Shown piece by piece: positions 7,579 to 16,093 of a stretch of DNA of 42,104 bases. Below the pieces are notes generated by a model. That model was not told the origin of the DNA and searched no databases. It saw only the letters and a list, made by a program, of their open reading frames with translations. The DNA is from Rhizobium sp. NFR07 (GTDB lineage: Bacteria; Pseudomonadota; Alphaproteobacteria; Rhizobiales; Rhizobiaceae): the NCBI RefSeq assembly GCF_900111905.1, contig NZ_FOKM01000028.1, positions 1-42,104 of the forward strand, in the 5' to 3' direction. Each line of letters opens with the position of its first letter. Position 1 is the stretch's first letter. Position numbers and translations under genes: made by a program.

Positions 7579-7821
7579 TCACAGGGAGGATAATCGCATT
7601 GCGTCCTTGAAAAGCACTCGCTCGACGATGACGCCGTTATCATCTGTTATCTCAAAGCTTTGACCGTCGATCACTTCGTTATTCAAAAGCCTCTGCGCGA
7701 GGAGCTCGCGTGCCGAGCGGAGAGCTTCATCCTTGGCAAGGTCGATGTTTTCGAATTCCGCGCCCTCTGTATCTTTGGTCAAATTGGCGCCATCGCGGAT
7801 ATGAAAAAAGTACCGGCTCAT
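7579..7821 (-). CDS. DUF6894-family small protein
   Basis: 80 aa, starting MSRYFFHIRDG with a clear GAGAGGTG ribosome-binding site 5 bases upstream; the longer open frame to 8016 overlaps the crp-type promoter region and is not used. The pattern RYFFHIRDG....D.EG.EF......A..EA...A.ELLA, then a short strand segment ending VLFKDAMRL, matches the small DUF6894 proteins that are frequent in Rhizobiales, often near stress-response genes. No enzymatic residues are recognised and the role is unknown. It diverges from the Crp/Fnr gene. Confidence 0.82.
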   Translation of the reverse strand: MSRYFFHIRDGANLTKDTEGAEFENIDLAKDEALRSARELLAQRLLNNEVIDGQSFEITDDNGVIVERVLFKDAMRLSSL

Positions 7822-7952
7822 TTTCACCTCTCGTTGTCGGTATGAGATGAACATCCAAGAACGTAAAACGTTTCCCCCCATGAGAACTAATTGCTGGTTG
7901 TCATGTTTCGTACCTTGGCGCCTGAGAAGGAACAGAGATTTGGGAGTAACGC

Positions 7953-8642
7953 ATGTCCTGGACAGCAAACAAAATTCTGTCGCGTTTATCCAGCGAAGAT
8001 CGCGCGATTGTCGCACCTCATCTTGAATCCGTCGAGCTAAAGCAGAGACAGATCCTTTTCAGGGCCAATGAAAAGGTCGAATATGTGTATTTTTTTGAAA
8101 GCGGACTGTCATCGGAAATCGCTGGGAAGAAAGGAGCAGAGATTGAAGTCGGCTGCGTCGGGCGTGAGGGATTCTCTGCAGTCCCGGTCGCTCTTGGTAT
8201 GGACAGCACGCCGCACCACGCGTTTATGCAGCAGGGTGGAATCGCGATGCGTATCGGCGCCGCAGAACTCCGCGAGGCTTCCAATCGGAGCTCTTCGCTC
8301 CGCACGCTTTTACTGAGTTATGCACACGTGTTCATGATCCAGGTAGCTTCCACGGCGCTTGCTGATGCGCGTTATCAGGTCGATCAACGACTGGCGAGAT
8401 GGCTATTGATGTGCCAGGATCGTATCGGTGACGAACTCCCGCTGACACACGATTTCCTTGCTTTAATGCTTGGAGTGAGGCGGCCCTCCGTCACTGAAGC
8501 GCTCCACCGTCTGGAAGGTGGCTACGCAATACGAGCCGATAGAGTTCTTATCACAATCAGGAACCGGAGCGTCCTCGAAGAAGTCGCGGGCGACTGTTAT
8601 GGTGTGCCGGAAGCAGAATACAGACGGCTCATCGGCGATTAG
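7953..8642 (+). CDS. Crp/Fnr-family transcriptional regulator
   Basis: 229 aa with GGGAG six bases before the ATG. Residues about 10-130 form the cyclic-nucleotide-binding-type beta roll; they lack the FNR cysteines and the CAP cAMP-contact signature, so the ligand is unclear. A long dimerisation helix (about 130-160) is followed by the winged helix, where DFLALMLGVRRPSVTEALHRLE is the DNA-recognition motif. It resembles the Crp/Fnr subgroup common in rhizobia whose signals are mostly uncharacterised. Neighbours are a DUF6894 gene on the other strand and a decayed PAS gene downstream. Confidence 0.92.
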   Translation: MSWTANKILSRLSSEDRAIVAPHLESVELKQRQILFRANEKVEYVYFFESGLSSEIAGKKGAEIEVGCVGREGFSAVPVALGMDSTPHHAFMQQGGIAMRIGAAELREASNRSSSLRTLLLSYAHVFMIQVASTALADARYQVDQRLARWLLMCQDRIGDELPLTHDFLALMLGVRRPSVTEALHRLEGGYAIRADRVLITIRNRSVLEEVAGDCYGVPEAEYRRLIGD

Positions 8643-8810
8643 GGGAAGGCAGCCTATTTGCCGAAGCCCGCAATCTTTGACCGGGAGGACCCGCCAAAGC
8701 GCTGACGGGCGTGTCCCGAGATCGGTCACACTGGCAAAACGACGCGACTACGCCTGAAGTTGAGTGCGGCACGCCTAAAGTAACATCAAAGGATGCGCAA
8801 TGGGACGACG

Positions 8811-9216
8811 ATGCGTACAATCGAAGACGCTTTATACGTAGCAGGCCAGTGGCGACGCGTCGTCTGAGGCTGACTTTTTCACATGGGATGTGCCCGAAAG
8901 TATTCTCTACGCTGATGGTGCACTGGCTGATCTTTTTGGGCTTGATCCGACGATCGCGTCACAGGGATTGCCGATCGAGTCTTATCTTGAGCGTGTTCAT
9001 CCAGAAGATAAGCCGCGACTGGCCAAGACAATCCGCGATAGCATAATTCCCGATCGCCCGCATTAGGAGACGTACCGCGTCATGGACTCGGATGGCGATT
9101 ACATCTTCGTCATCGGCTTTGGCAGAGGTTTCAGGAGCAAAGTCGGAGAAATCATTCGCTATGTCGGGATCGTTGTACCCATCCACACTCGGGCATCGCC
9201 TGCCCATGTGCACTAA
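8811..9216 (+). pseudogene. Decayed PAS-domain protein gene (frameshift plus amber codon)
   Basis: The frame of the ATG at 8811 reads MRTIEDALYVAG... and stops at about 8865. From about 8842 the next frame continues as ADFFTWDVPESILYADGALADLFGLD... and ...YLERVHPEDKPRL, a PAS fold with the VHPEDR-type motif. A TAG at 9064-9066 interrupts it, after which ETYRVMDSDGDYIFVIGFGRGF...IIRYVGIVVP completes the PAS core to TAA at 9214. The amber codon can be explained as one base change (TAC to TAG). Two independent lesions make this a pseudogene. The intact relative would be a single-PAS protein of about 130 aa. Confidence 0.72.
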
Positions 9217-9222
9217 ATGCGC

Positions 9223-9578
9223 TCAAACGGTATTTATCTGATCGATTGACGCGCTCTGTTCTGTCTCTTGCTGTTCGACAGCCTCCAGACTTACCAGAAT
9301 TCTCCGAATTCCAGAATGGTCTGTCGTATAATCAATATTTTGAGCTTCCCTACGCGTTGAGACAAGCTGGTCCTGACGCAATCTCGCAAGATGTTGCAAG
9401 AGCCCGACTGACTGGGGCCAACTTTGTTGGCCAGTTCACCAACTCGAGCCCCACGCTCGGAAATGATCTGCATTATCCGGAGCCGCTTTTGATTGACGAG
9501 GGCCGAAGCAGTTTCGCGTGATGTGCAAGTGCGTCTGTGAGGACATAGAGATCGCCTTGATCGGATCAAGGAATTCAT
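9223..9578 (-). pseudogene. Decayed ArsR-family regulator gene
   Basis: On the minus strand one frame reads LVNQKRLRIMQII and RVGELANKVGPSQS. At about 9400 the homology shifts frame and continues as LLQHLARLRQDQLVSTRREAQNIDY and on to IRRILVSLEAVEQQ, ending at TGA 9223-9225. Together these give the complete ArsR winged helix (NQKRLRIM...VGELA..VG.SQS...QHLARLR...LV.TRREAQ) broken by a frameshift in the recognition region. The N-terminal part also looks scrambled. No ArsR protein can be made. The intact form would be a small metal- or redox-responsive repressor of about 105 aa. Confidence 0.72.
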
Positions 9579-9715
9579 CTCATAGCCGACCTGACCAATT
9601 AAAAAAGGGCGTGTTTGAGGCAGCCTGATTTTAGGCCCCAGACTTAGCCTTCCATGCGCGGGCTAACGGTTGGAGCGCAGGGTTCAAGAATGTTCCCATA
9701 TCAATGGTCCTACCT

Positions 9716-9740
9716 GGAACATTAATTCTGTTATCGCGTT
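9716..9740 (+). promoter_or_regulatory. General-stress (EcfG-type) sigma promoter
   Basis: GGAAC at 9716-9720, a 16-bp spacer, then CGTT at 9737-9740: an exact match to the alphaproteobacterial EcfG consensus GGAAC-N16/17-CGTT. Transcription would start about 7 bases downstream, some 25 bases before the ATG at 9772. Confidence 0.75.
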
Positions 9741-9771
9741 AGGTGCTTCGCGGGAACGGGGGCGGCACGGA

Positions 9772-9960
9772 ATGGATATCTATGAAGCTGGCATGACGGT
9801 CTTCCACGATTGTGTGACCAAAGCTGTCTTCATAGAGTTTCGAGGCCCACTTCACTGTCTCGTCGGGCCGTTCACAAACAGCTCAGCAGGAATAACGGCG
9901 GGAGAACAGAAATGCCGCGATCTCGATTGGGCACCACGGCCGCGCAAGGCAATATCGTGA
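9772..9960 (+). CDS. Hypothetical small protein behind a stress promoter
   Basis: 62 aa, MDIYEAGMTVFHDC... to ...PRKAIS. It is the first ATG downstream of the EcfG-type promoter, with only a weak GGA ribosome-binding site. The central segment (VFIEFRGPLHCLVGPF) is mildly hydrophobic. No family is recognised. The 3' end overlaps a second small ORF in another frame (9912-10064) that has a better ribosome-binding site, so one of the two may be spurious. Confidence 0.35.
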   Translation: MDIYEAGMTVFHDCVTKAVFIEFRGPLHCLVGPFTNSSAGITAGEQKCRDLDWAPRPRKAIS

Positions 9961-10064
9961 TCGTCAGAATCCGACGCGGACTGTTCGCTTCTCTGCCAGC
10001 CGATTACATTTCAGCGACAGCTGTCGTGATTGGCGGCATTTGGCTTACATTCATAACCCGCTAG
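9912..10064 (+). CDS. Possible small membrane protein
   Basis: 50 aa, preceded by GGGAG at a spacing of about 9 bases. Residues about 30-48 (DYISATAVVIGGIWLTFI) form one predicted membrane helix after a basic N-terminal half. It would be transcribed from the promoter at 9716-9740. It overlaps the end of the ORF at 9772-9960 in a different frame. It is too short to recognise by family. Confidence 0.4.
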   Translation: MPRSRLGTTAAQGNIVIVRIRRGLFASLPADYISATAVVIGGIWLTFITR

Positions 10065-10402
10065 TGCGATGCTTACGATGCGCAATTTGCTTGGACAATG
10101 TCCTGCAGGAGTAAGCTAAGCCAGGGGTCGACGTTGCTACTCTGGCCCTGGATCGCATGTGACGTAACCCCGCACTTCGCGTTTGCTGGTTTGCGGGCCG
10201 CTGCTACCGCCGACCTTTGAAATAGTGATCTATAAGATTGGCCACCCGATTGCTCTCGAGTGTGTTCACCGCAATCCCGACGAGTGCAGGTCAAACCCAA
10301 AGGTCGAAACGCGACGAGGCGATGGTTTCGAGAGCGCGGCTGCGAATTTGGAACGATGGTCCCAGCGCGCGGTTTCACGTTGGCAACACTTGGAGGATCA
10401 CG
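10065..10402. other. Intergenic stretch, no gene seen
   Basis: 338 bp. Open frames on both strands are low-complexity shadows without ribosome-binding sites. A partial EcfG-like motif (GGAAC, 16-bp spacer, GGTT) sits at about 10351-10375, ahead of the secreted-protein gene at 10403; it mismatches the -10 at one base. Confidence 0.4.
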
Positions 10403-10759
10403 ATGTTATTGCCGCCGAAAGCGCGCCGATCACGGCAGAGACAAGATATCCGCATTCTTGTTCTGTCCTGCGGGCTGCTTGTAACGATCGCGTCCGCGAG
10501 CGGTCAGTCGCCCCCGTCGAGACAGAGCTTGGAAGAAGAAATGGGATGCGGTTCCAGCAGCGCGGAGCCTGCAACACAGCCTCAAAAAAACCCCGCCGCG
10601 GGCACCGCCCCTGGCAACACAGGGTCGACTGGTTGGACGGGCGGCACTGGCGGCAATTATCTCGGCACCAACCCGCAGGGCGCATTGCCCGAATCGAGAA
10701 CTTGGCAGCCACCGACTGCCCGAGGATTGGATTTGATGTCGAAACAACCTGGTTGCTAA
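10403..10759 (+). CDS. Small secreted Gly/Thr/Pro-rich protein
   Basis: 118 aa from an ATG with GGAGG six bases upstream; the longer in-frame ORF from 10238 lacks such a site. A basic n-region is followed by a hydrophobic stretch (DIRILVLSCGLLVTIASASGQS, about residues 14-35) with an A-S-A-S-G signal-peptidase site. The mature chain is disordered: low-complexity APGNTGSTGWTGGTGGNY, then TNPQGALPES and a terminal PPTARGLDL motif. Small secreted proteins with this STGWTGGTGG pattern occur in rhizobia, but no function is known to me. A partial general-stress promoter lies upstream. Confidence 0.65.
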   Translation: MLLPPKARRSRQRQDIRILVLSCGLLVTIASASGQSPPSRQSLEEEMGCGSSSAEPATQPQKNPAAGTAPGNTGSTGWTGGTGGNYLGTNPQGALPESRTWQPPTARGLDLMSKQPGC

Positions 10760-11023
10760 GGCCAAGTGCTTCCGGTCGAATGGTTGACGAAAACGACCTC
10801 CCCGGGGCGGTTCGAATGTAGACGTTGGTCGCAGAATTTCGAGTTCGGGACCGGCCGCGTCGCGCCGCCCGGAGCATCCGCGCACGACGTCCCCGACGGT
10901 GACGATAGATCAGCGTCTGGACACATTCATGGGGCTTGAATGAAATTGAAAACCGCGGATGCATCTGGAAAATTCACCTTTTGCGAAACTTTTCGTGGCA
11001 TCGAAATGCCCGGAGGTACCAAA

Positions 11024-11266
11024 ATGGTCTGGAGCATAGTTTATCTCATTTCTGTCAGCGGAATGTTGTCGGTCGGGTTGAGGGCCGGGGCCGTCGTCGC
11101 CGTTCTCTTCGCCCTACTTGGGTCAGCTGTCGGGCCAGTCGTCGCCGCGTCTCTAGGCGCGACCGAGACTGGGATGTGGCTTGCTCTTGTCGCGATCCCC
11201 GTGGTGCTTTCGCTTTGGATGCTGGCTGCAGCCATGGTAGACCGCGCGGCGCGTCGAGCTTACTAG
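11024..11266 (+). CDS. Small inner-membrane protein, two to three helices
   Basis: 80 aa. The start ATG at 11024 is chosen because GGAGGT stands seven bases before it; upstream in-frame ATGs (10940, 11006) lack one. Hydrophobic segments at about residues 3-20, 22-45 and 52-72 make it almost entirely membrane-embedded, with a short basic tail DRAARRAY. No family is recognised. The alanine- and glycine-rich helices resemble many small rhizobial envelope proteins. Confidence 0.6.
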   Translation: MVWSIVYLISVSGMLSVGLRAGAVVAVLFALLGSAVGPVVAASLGATETGMWLALVAIPVVLSLWMLAAAMVDRAARRAY

Positions 11267-11660
11267 ACAGGCTTCCAACCAAGCTCAGAATGCTGCTGGT
11301 TGCCGGATTGGAACACACACGCTTGATAAGCCATCAGCCTTACGCTTACGCCGCGCGGCATTGCACTCCACCCAGCCACGCAAGGATTGAACGTGCCCGC
11401 TCCTGCCGCTTTATGCATACTCCTGCACTGTTTCGCTCCCCTCACCGAAATCGTGCTCATGTCGAAAGCCGAGAGACGTCGGATCTCGTCAAACTTACCG
11501 GTTCGGTCAAATCTCGCCCTTTACTAATCAATCTTGCAGCGAGCGGAGAGCAAAGGGATTGATCGCTTGGGCGAACAACATGAGCGCTCAATATCGGCCT
11601 TGCAGCTGAGCAATCGCTGAAGGTCCCTGCTTCGTTTCTGACCGAGAGACGGACAAACGC
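11267..11660. other. Intergenic stretch, no gene seen
   Basis: 394 bp between the small membrane protein and the convergent BA14K gene. It contains an inverted pair CCCTTT/AAAGGG at about 11519-11560 without a T-run. No convincing ORF or promoter. Confidence 0.4.
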
Positions 11661-12308
11661 TCAGAATTGGGCGATCGAGACCCCAGGAACACTTGTTGCG
11701 ATATTATTGGCCGACTGCGAACCTGGGCCAGGACACTGCCTCCTCCCGCCTGAGGAGGGCAGGTAAGTGTTGTCTTCGGCGCGATACGAGCGGTAGCGCT
11801 CACTGCACCACTTGGCGATAGCATCGCCTCGGCCTGCAATGACTGCCCGGTTGCGTTCGACAGATGCTGCCGCCTCGAACGGCGCAGCGCAGACCTGGCG
11901 AGGCCCTCCGTCAAAGGGCTGGTAGGTATTGTCATCCGGATTATAGGAGCGATACCGTGCGCTGCACCATTTTTGCAGCGATGCGATCTGCAGCTGATCT
12001 GTCACGTCACCTGAATGCACCTGCGGCTTTTCGATTGGCGATGAGCCGCTTATCGACAGGCTCACGCGGCGCGCCGGCTCAACGTCGGCTACCAGTGTAG
12101 TGTTGCCAAGAGCGGAGGGAAGCCTTTCATACGCCTGCGTTGTGGGGTCAACCCGTTCAACCTGCGAGCTCCAAAGCGGGGTCGTATCGAGTTTCGAAAC
12201 GGATCGGCGGGCGTCCTGTTGCGAAAGGTCTGAGGCGACCTGTAGGCCGCCTGAACCGACGGGGATCAGACATAAGACGAGAAATAGACTGGTAAACAGT
12301 TCGCGCAT
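11661..12308 (-). CDS. BA14K-family secreted protein with two BA14K motifs
   Basis: 215 aa from MRELFTSLFLVLCLIPVGSG, a signal peptide; 15 extra upstream residues are possible but would bury it. Two copies of the BA14K motif occur in the C-terminal half: KWCSARYRSYNPDDNTYQPF..G.RQVC and KWCSERYRSYRAEDNTYLP..G.RRQC. Each has paired cysteines around W-C-x-x-RYRSY..DDNTY. BA14K (first described in Brucella as a lectin-like immunoreactive antigen) is a periplasmic or envelope protein of Rhizobiales. The N-terminal ~110 mature residues are unlike the family and probably disordered. Upstream, GGAAC-N16-CATT is a near match to a general-stress promoter. Confidence 0.88.
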   Translation of the reverse strand: MRELFTSLFLVLCLIPVGSGGLQVASDLSQQDARRSVSKLDTTPLWSSQVERVDPTTQAYERLPSALGNTTLVADVEPARRVSLSISGSSPIEKPQVHSGDVTDQLQIASLQKWCSARYRSYNPDDNTYQPFDGGPRQVCAAPFEAAASVERNRAVIAGRGDAIAKWCSERYRSYRAEDNTYLPSSGGRRQCPGPGSQSANNIATSVPGVSIAQF

Positions 12309-13099
12309 GCGGGCAGTAACCTGATGACTTTGCCCGAGAAAATGCAAAAACACACCGTTGGTTCCCTAGGCGAAAACCGCGTGATCCCTATCGACATGTT
12401 GCGCCTTGCTATGGAGAAAACAGACGGTTGGAGGAACGACTGTTCTTCGAACTCAATCGAAGGCTTGCCAGGACATGCCTGATCGTGAGTGGTCCGAGAA
12501 GCTGGCGACGCCTTAAGGTCTCGACCCATCCGACGGGTTAGCTGAAGCTGCGAGATTCTCTGGCTGGCCCTGGGCCGACGCCGACACGGTGGATGATGTC
12601 CGGGGATCCGTCGCCGGTCGGATGAGATAGCTCGCCGCGATCGTGGCGACCAAGGCGGCCGTCCCAAGGGGATTTTCGATTTGCTCGACCGGGTTTGATC
12701 GCGCATTTAATCACCCTAGACCCCTCGTTCAAAGCGAGCCCGGGCTCGATCCACACTGATGACGGTTAACGCAGGAGATAGCGGTTGGAGGATGAAGAGA
12801 TAGTGGCGGACGGGAAAAGGTGTTCGCCTGGCGCTTCGTTGTCCGCATGGAGAAATCGGAAAAACCGATGCGTTCACCATCTCCGTCGTGACCGATTGGC
12901 ACGCCGCAATCTCCGGTTCTCTAGTCACGGCGTGAGTATGTTCCACCAGGCGGGCTGGAAAGAGTCAAGCGGGAGATAAAATAGGAATACCGTCTCATGA
13001 TTTTAGCTGAATTGCAGATTCCCTGTGTGGAAACAGATTGCCAGGAACGGCCTCAGCAGCAATCGGGAGTAGAAGAACAATTCGCCTTGCCAAACCGGT
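12309..13099. other. Gene-poor stretch with a possible decayed gene
   Basis: About 790 bp with no intact gene. Around 12785-12940 (+) a protein-like reading can be pieced together only by switching frame twice: LEDEEIVADGKR, then VFAWRFVVRMEKSEK, then TDAFTISVVTDWHAAI to a TGA at about 12932. This suggests a small gene broken by indels. I do not recognise its family. Confidence 0.35.
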
Positions 13100-13291
13100 T
13101 TACCAAATCGGGCGCAGGGTATCATTGAGGTGAGATGGACCAAGGTCTTTGATCGGACCGAGATAGTGTCCGTTACTAGCGTTGAATGGCCGCATGGCGT
13201 CAGGAGGCAGGCCAGAACGTCGTGCTGCCTCACAGAAGCTTCGGTACTTAGGGATTTGCGTGACGTTCTCTGAGTTCTCCAGGTTTTCCAT
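13100..13291 (-). CDS. Possible small protein, unrecognised
   Basis: 63 aa, MENLENSENVTQIPKY... to ...LNDTLRPIW. The composition is protein-like (charged, polar, few rare codons), but the ATG has no visible ribosome-binding site and no family is recognised. A shifted frame on the same strand is longer but looks random. Confidence 0.28.
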   Translation of the reverse strand: MENLENSENVTQIPKYRSFCEAARRSGLPPDAMRPFNASNGHYLGPIKDLGPSHLNDTLRPIW

Positions 13292-13417
13292 CGTGACTTT
13301 AAAGCGTCCATTGGAAATGGTTTAGGTCACGCCCGTTCCGCGATCGATATTTTTACGACCGACATTGAATTTGCATCCCGGAATATCGACTTTTGTAGAG
13401 AATTCCTGGAGGTCTGG

Positions 13418-13594
13418 ATGGTCTTTACCGTCGCCGCTATGTTTGCCATTATCGCTTTCGCGTTTGTATGCCGCTATTACGCGACAAGGACACGGTTAGC
13501 CGAGAAAGAAATAGACAAGGTGATCGCGCGAAGGCTCGCTGCGAGCGACTATGTCACGCAGGTTGTCCGCGCCTTAGGGAGGAGAATACTGTGA
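13418..13594 (+). CDS. Small single-span membrane protein
   Basis: 58 aa. GGAGGT stands four bases before the ATG. Residues about 2-21 form a membrane helix (FTVAAMFAIIAFAFVCRYYA). The rest is a basic amphipathic helix with RLAEKEIDKVIARRLAASDY. This is a stub of the type seen in small envelope-stress proteins, but no family is recognised. The stop overlaps the start of the next gene (TGATG at 13592-13596), so the two are translationally coupled. Confidence 0.68.
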   Translation: MVFTVAAMFAIIAFAFVCRYYATRTRLAEKEIDKVIARRLAASDYVTQVVRALGRRIL

Positions 13595-13800
13595 TGCGTA
13601 ACATACTTCTTGATCTCATTGAGAATGAGAATACGTCGCAAATCGCGTCCAAGAACTTTTCAAACGCTGATATCGCGCGGTTGAAGACCAACAAAATTCG
13701 GCGGTATCGAGAGATTCTGGCGGAAAGCGCACATGTGCTTCAAAGCCATGACCACGATACGAATTCGTACCCGGCCCGAATGGATGCCAGCCGCCCATGA
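13594..13800 (+). CDS. Small protein coupled to the upstream membrane protein
   Basis: 68 aa, MRNILLDLIENENTSQIASKNFSN and on to ...ARMDASRP. The ATG shares bases with the upstream stop (TGATG) and has GGAGG about 9 bases before it, inside the previous gene. It is probably a soluble helical protein, rich in Asn, Asp and Arg, with no cysteines or membrane segment. Family unknown. Translational coupling suggests that it works with the 58-aa membrane protein. Confidence 0.62.
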   Translation: MRNILLDLIENENTSQIASKNFSNADIARLKTNKIRRYREILAESAHVLQSHDHDTNSYPARMDASRP

Positions 13801-13917
13801 CTTGGTATTTTCCGATTTCTCTCGCTTGACCAGGTTTGATCAAGCAGCCGAACTCCCCTGCCCGATCAAATTGTATCAAGCTGCTTGTTGAAGTGCGGAT
13901 CCGACGCCCGTGACCAC

Positions 13918-14079
13918 TTAGTGTGCGACGGAATTAGCGGCGCCGTAGATAACGAAGAAAATGAACAATCCCGCAACGAAAACTGCTCCGCACGCCAGTA
14001 GCAGCATGGTGGCCCCGCCGAATTTCGGCTTACGCCCACCGGGTGTCTCATGCTGCAGGTTCGGGTCATTTATCGGCAT
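13918..14079 (-). CDS. 53-aa single-span membrane protein
   Basis: Starts MPINDPNLQHETPGGRKPKFGG with AGGAG eight bases before the ATG; an in-frame extension to 14133 lacks such a site. Residues about 25-46 form one hydrophobic helix (MLLLACGAVFVAGLFIFFVIYG). The proline- and glycine-rich head is probably cytosolic. A near match to the general-stress promoter, GGAAC-N16-TGTT, lies about 55 bases upstream at about 14106-14130 on the minus strand. No family name is known to me. Confidence 0.6.
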   Translation of the reverse strand: MPINDPNLQHETPGGRKPKFGGATMLLLACGAVFVAGLFIFFVIYGAANSVAH

Positions 14080-14556
14080 CGCTCTCTCCTTGCTCACCTT
14101 GAGCAAACACGGAGAGCCGGGTGGAGTTCCCATCGGCAGGTGGGAGCCCTAAAGATCGCATAGCTCCGTAGCATAGAGCCGATCATTTCGGCTAAGCGCC
14201 GCGCAATCAGTTGCCGGCGTAATCCGCAATGTACCGAACCTACGACTTCGCGCTCGCAGCCTTCGAGAAAGGAAGTCGATAAAATACCCGCTACCGGATG
14301 CCGAAGATTGGTATACGGCGCGAGTGGCCATCAACCCTGGCGCGAAGGTTACGGGTTTCGTTGAACTAACAGACAATCGCCTGCTCCATGCTTGGCGGGG
14401 AACGGAACCAGGGAATGTACGACCAAACATGCAGTGGCGACTGCATCATCTGCCAGGTTTCATTTGTAATGCTTCAGAAGCGATCCCGAGGTCGTCACGA
14501 GACGCATCTTGACCTATGGAGCGACTTTGATGTGTCTCTGATCGATGAGCGGCTGA
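14080..14556. other. Gene-poor stretch
   Basis: About 475 bp upstream of the monooxygenase. An open frame at about 14264-14512 (+) reads ...YPLPDAEDWYTARVAINPGAKVTG..., but it has no start signal and no recognised family. It could be a remnant of a longer gene. The only other signal is the promoter region of the 53-aa gene. Confidence 0.35.
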
Positions 14557-15660
14557 ATGAAAGTTTTGATAGTGGGAGCTGGCATTGCCGGGCTCGCCAT
14601 GGCGCGGGCGCTAGAGATGAATGGCATCGCGAACGTGGTGGTGGAGCGTCAGAAATCCTCGCCTGTGACGGGCAAGAGCATATTTCTCCTCGGTAACGCA
14701 ATGCGTGCGATGTCGGATCTTGGACTTGCCGAAGAGATCCTTCAAATCGCTTATCCCGTTGCCAGCCAGACGATCATGAGCTCCACGGGACGCATCCTCA
14801 ACAAAGTCTCGACGCGAGAGTTTTGGGATGGATGCGGTCCATGCGTCTCGCTCCTTCGAAAGGAATTGCTTGCGACCCTGCAAAATTCGTTGCGCATCAG
14901 CGAGACACGCTTCGGTGCCACGGTGACGCACACAATGGTCAGGGATGGAAAGAGGGAGGTAATGTTTTCCGATGGACACACAGAGGAATTCGATCTGGTC
15001 ATTGGCGCCGACGGCGTCAACTCGTCACTTCGAGCCGAGGTGTTCAAGACGGTTTCGCCGATAGGCCTTGGCTTGACTGCGTCGCGCCTCGTGACCGATC
15101 TTTCTCACGGATTGGAAGGCTGGACGGCGATGCTCACACGAGGACGATCATTGCTCGCCATTCCGCTTGGTCCGGATCGGCTTTACCTGTACGCCGACAG
15201 CCCCACATCTGATTTCCGGGGCGGAACAGTTGCCGAACTCAAAAATCTGTTCTCGGAGTTTGGCTCCCCGCTAGGCCGAGTGATCGATGCCATCCCGCCC
15301 GAGACCTCTCTCCATACCGACGAGCTTCGCGAAGTCCCAGCCGGAAAATACCTTGCGGAAAGGCTTGTCTTGATTGGTGACGCGGCTCACGCGACATCAC
15401 CCAGCATGGCGCAGGGTGCCGGGCTTGCGCTTGAGGACGCCGTCGTCCTGGCTCGACGGCTTAAAGGCGAGCCGCAACTGGGTGTGGCCCTTGAGCTCTT
15501 CCACCTCGATCGTGAAAAACGTGTGTCGTGGGTGCGAAAGCAATGTCATGTCCGGGACCGGATGAGAACATCCTCCGACCTGATCTCTCATCTGCTCCTG
15601 TCGACTGTCGGTTCGGTGCTTTATAGCCGCGCCTACCGGCCCCTCCTGCCGCCGCTCTGA
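14557..15660 (+). CDS. FAD-dependent aromatic-type monooxygenase
   Basis: 367 aa, PHBH-type flavoprotein hydroxylase fold. The N-terminal dinucleotide motif is VLIVGAGIAGLAMA (residues 3-16). The conserved DG motif appears as GADGVNSSLR (about 150-159). The FAD-ribityl GD motif is LVLIGDAAHATSPSMAQGAG (about 270-290), followed by LALEDA. Enzymes of this family use NAD(P)H and O2 to hydroxylate aromatic or related substrates; the substrate cannot be read from sequence. The short tail lacks a thioredoxin-like domain, as in salicylate-hydroxylase-like members. An alpha/beta hydrolase gene follows 430 bp downstream on the same strand and might act in the same pathway, though the gap argues against a single operon. 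Confidence 0.9.
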   Translation: MKVLIVGAGIAGLAMARALEMNGIANVVVERQKSSPVTGKSIFLLGNAMRAMSDLGLAEEILQIAYPVASQTIMSSTGRILNKVSTREFWDGCGPCVSLLRKELLATLQNSLRISETRFGATVTHTMVRDGKREVMFSDGHTEEFDLVIGADGVNSSLRAEVFKTVSPIGLGLTASRLVTDLSHGLEGWTAMLTRGRSLLAIPLGPDRLYLYADSPTSDFRGGTVAELKNLFSEFGSPLGRVIDAIPPETSLHTDELREVPAGKYLAERLVLIGDAAHATSPSMAQGAGLALEDAVVLARRLKGEPQLGVALELFHLDREKRVSWVRKQCHVRDRMRTSSDLISHLLLSTVGSVLYSRAYRPLLPPL

Positions 15661-16093
15661 TCTATCGGACCAATGCTGATACCCGCGTCATCTGGCGCGC
15701 TGCGAGTATGGGCCAAAAGAGACGCTGTCGTCGGCTGCCATGAGGTAGCTGCTCATTTCGCATCGACCGGCGGATGGGGGCGGTCTTGCATATGCAACTG
15801 GAAGTTTGGTCAATTTGATGCTGGAGATGTCGGGGCTCGAAGCATAAATCGCCTTGAGGCACTCCAATAGGAGGGAGCCCGCGTGCAGGGCGCCTGTAGC
15901 AACGTCACTCGATCGAGCGCCAAGCTCTGTCGATAACGTCCTTCACAGCATCTTTGCCTGGCCATCGGCGTGCCGCACATTGCCCTTCGCTTCCTAAGCT
16001 GCATCTCACTGGTCCTTGACGGACTTGATCGCAGCGACATGTCCAGCAAGCATCTCATTGACACGCGATCAGCGCGACCAGAAGGATTACGAC
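15661..16093. other. Intergenic stretch, no gene seen
   Basis: 433 bp. The open frame of the next gene extends upstream to 16016 but the extra residues are random-looking. No ribosome-binding site or regulator-like dyad stands out except AAGGA at about 16082-16086 for the ATG at 16094. Confidence 0.4.

Noticed and set aside
9246..9521. 91-aa plus-strand ORF
   Set aside because: It starts at TTG without a ribosome-binding site and is antisense to the ArsR pseudogene, which explains its open frame.
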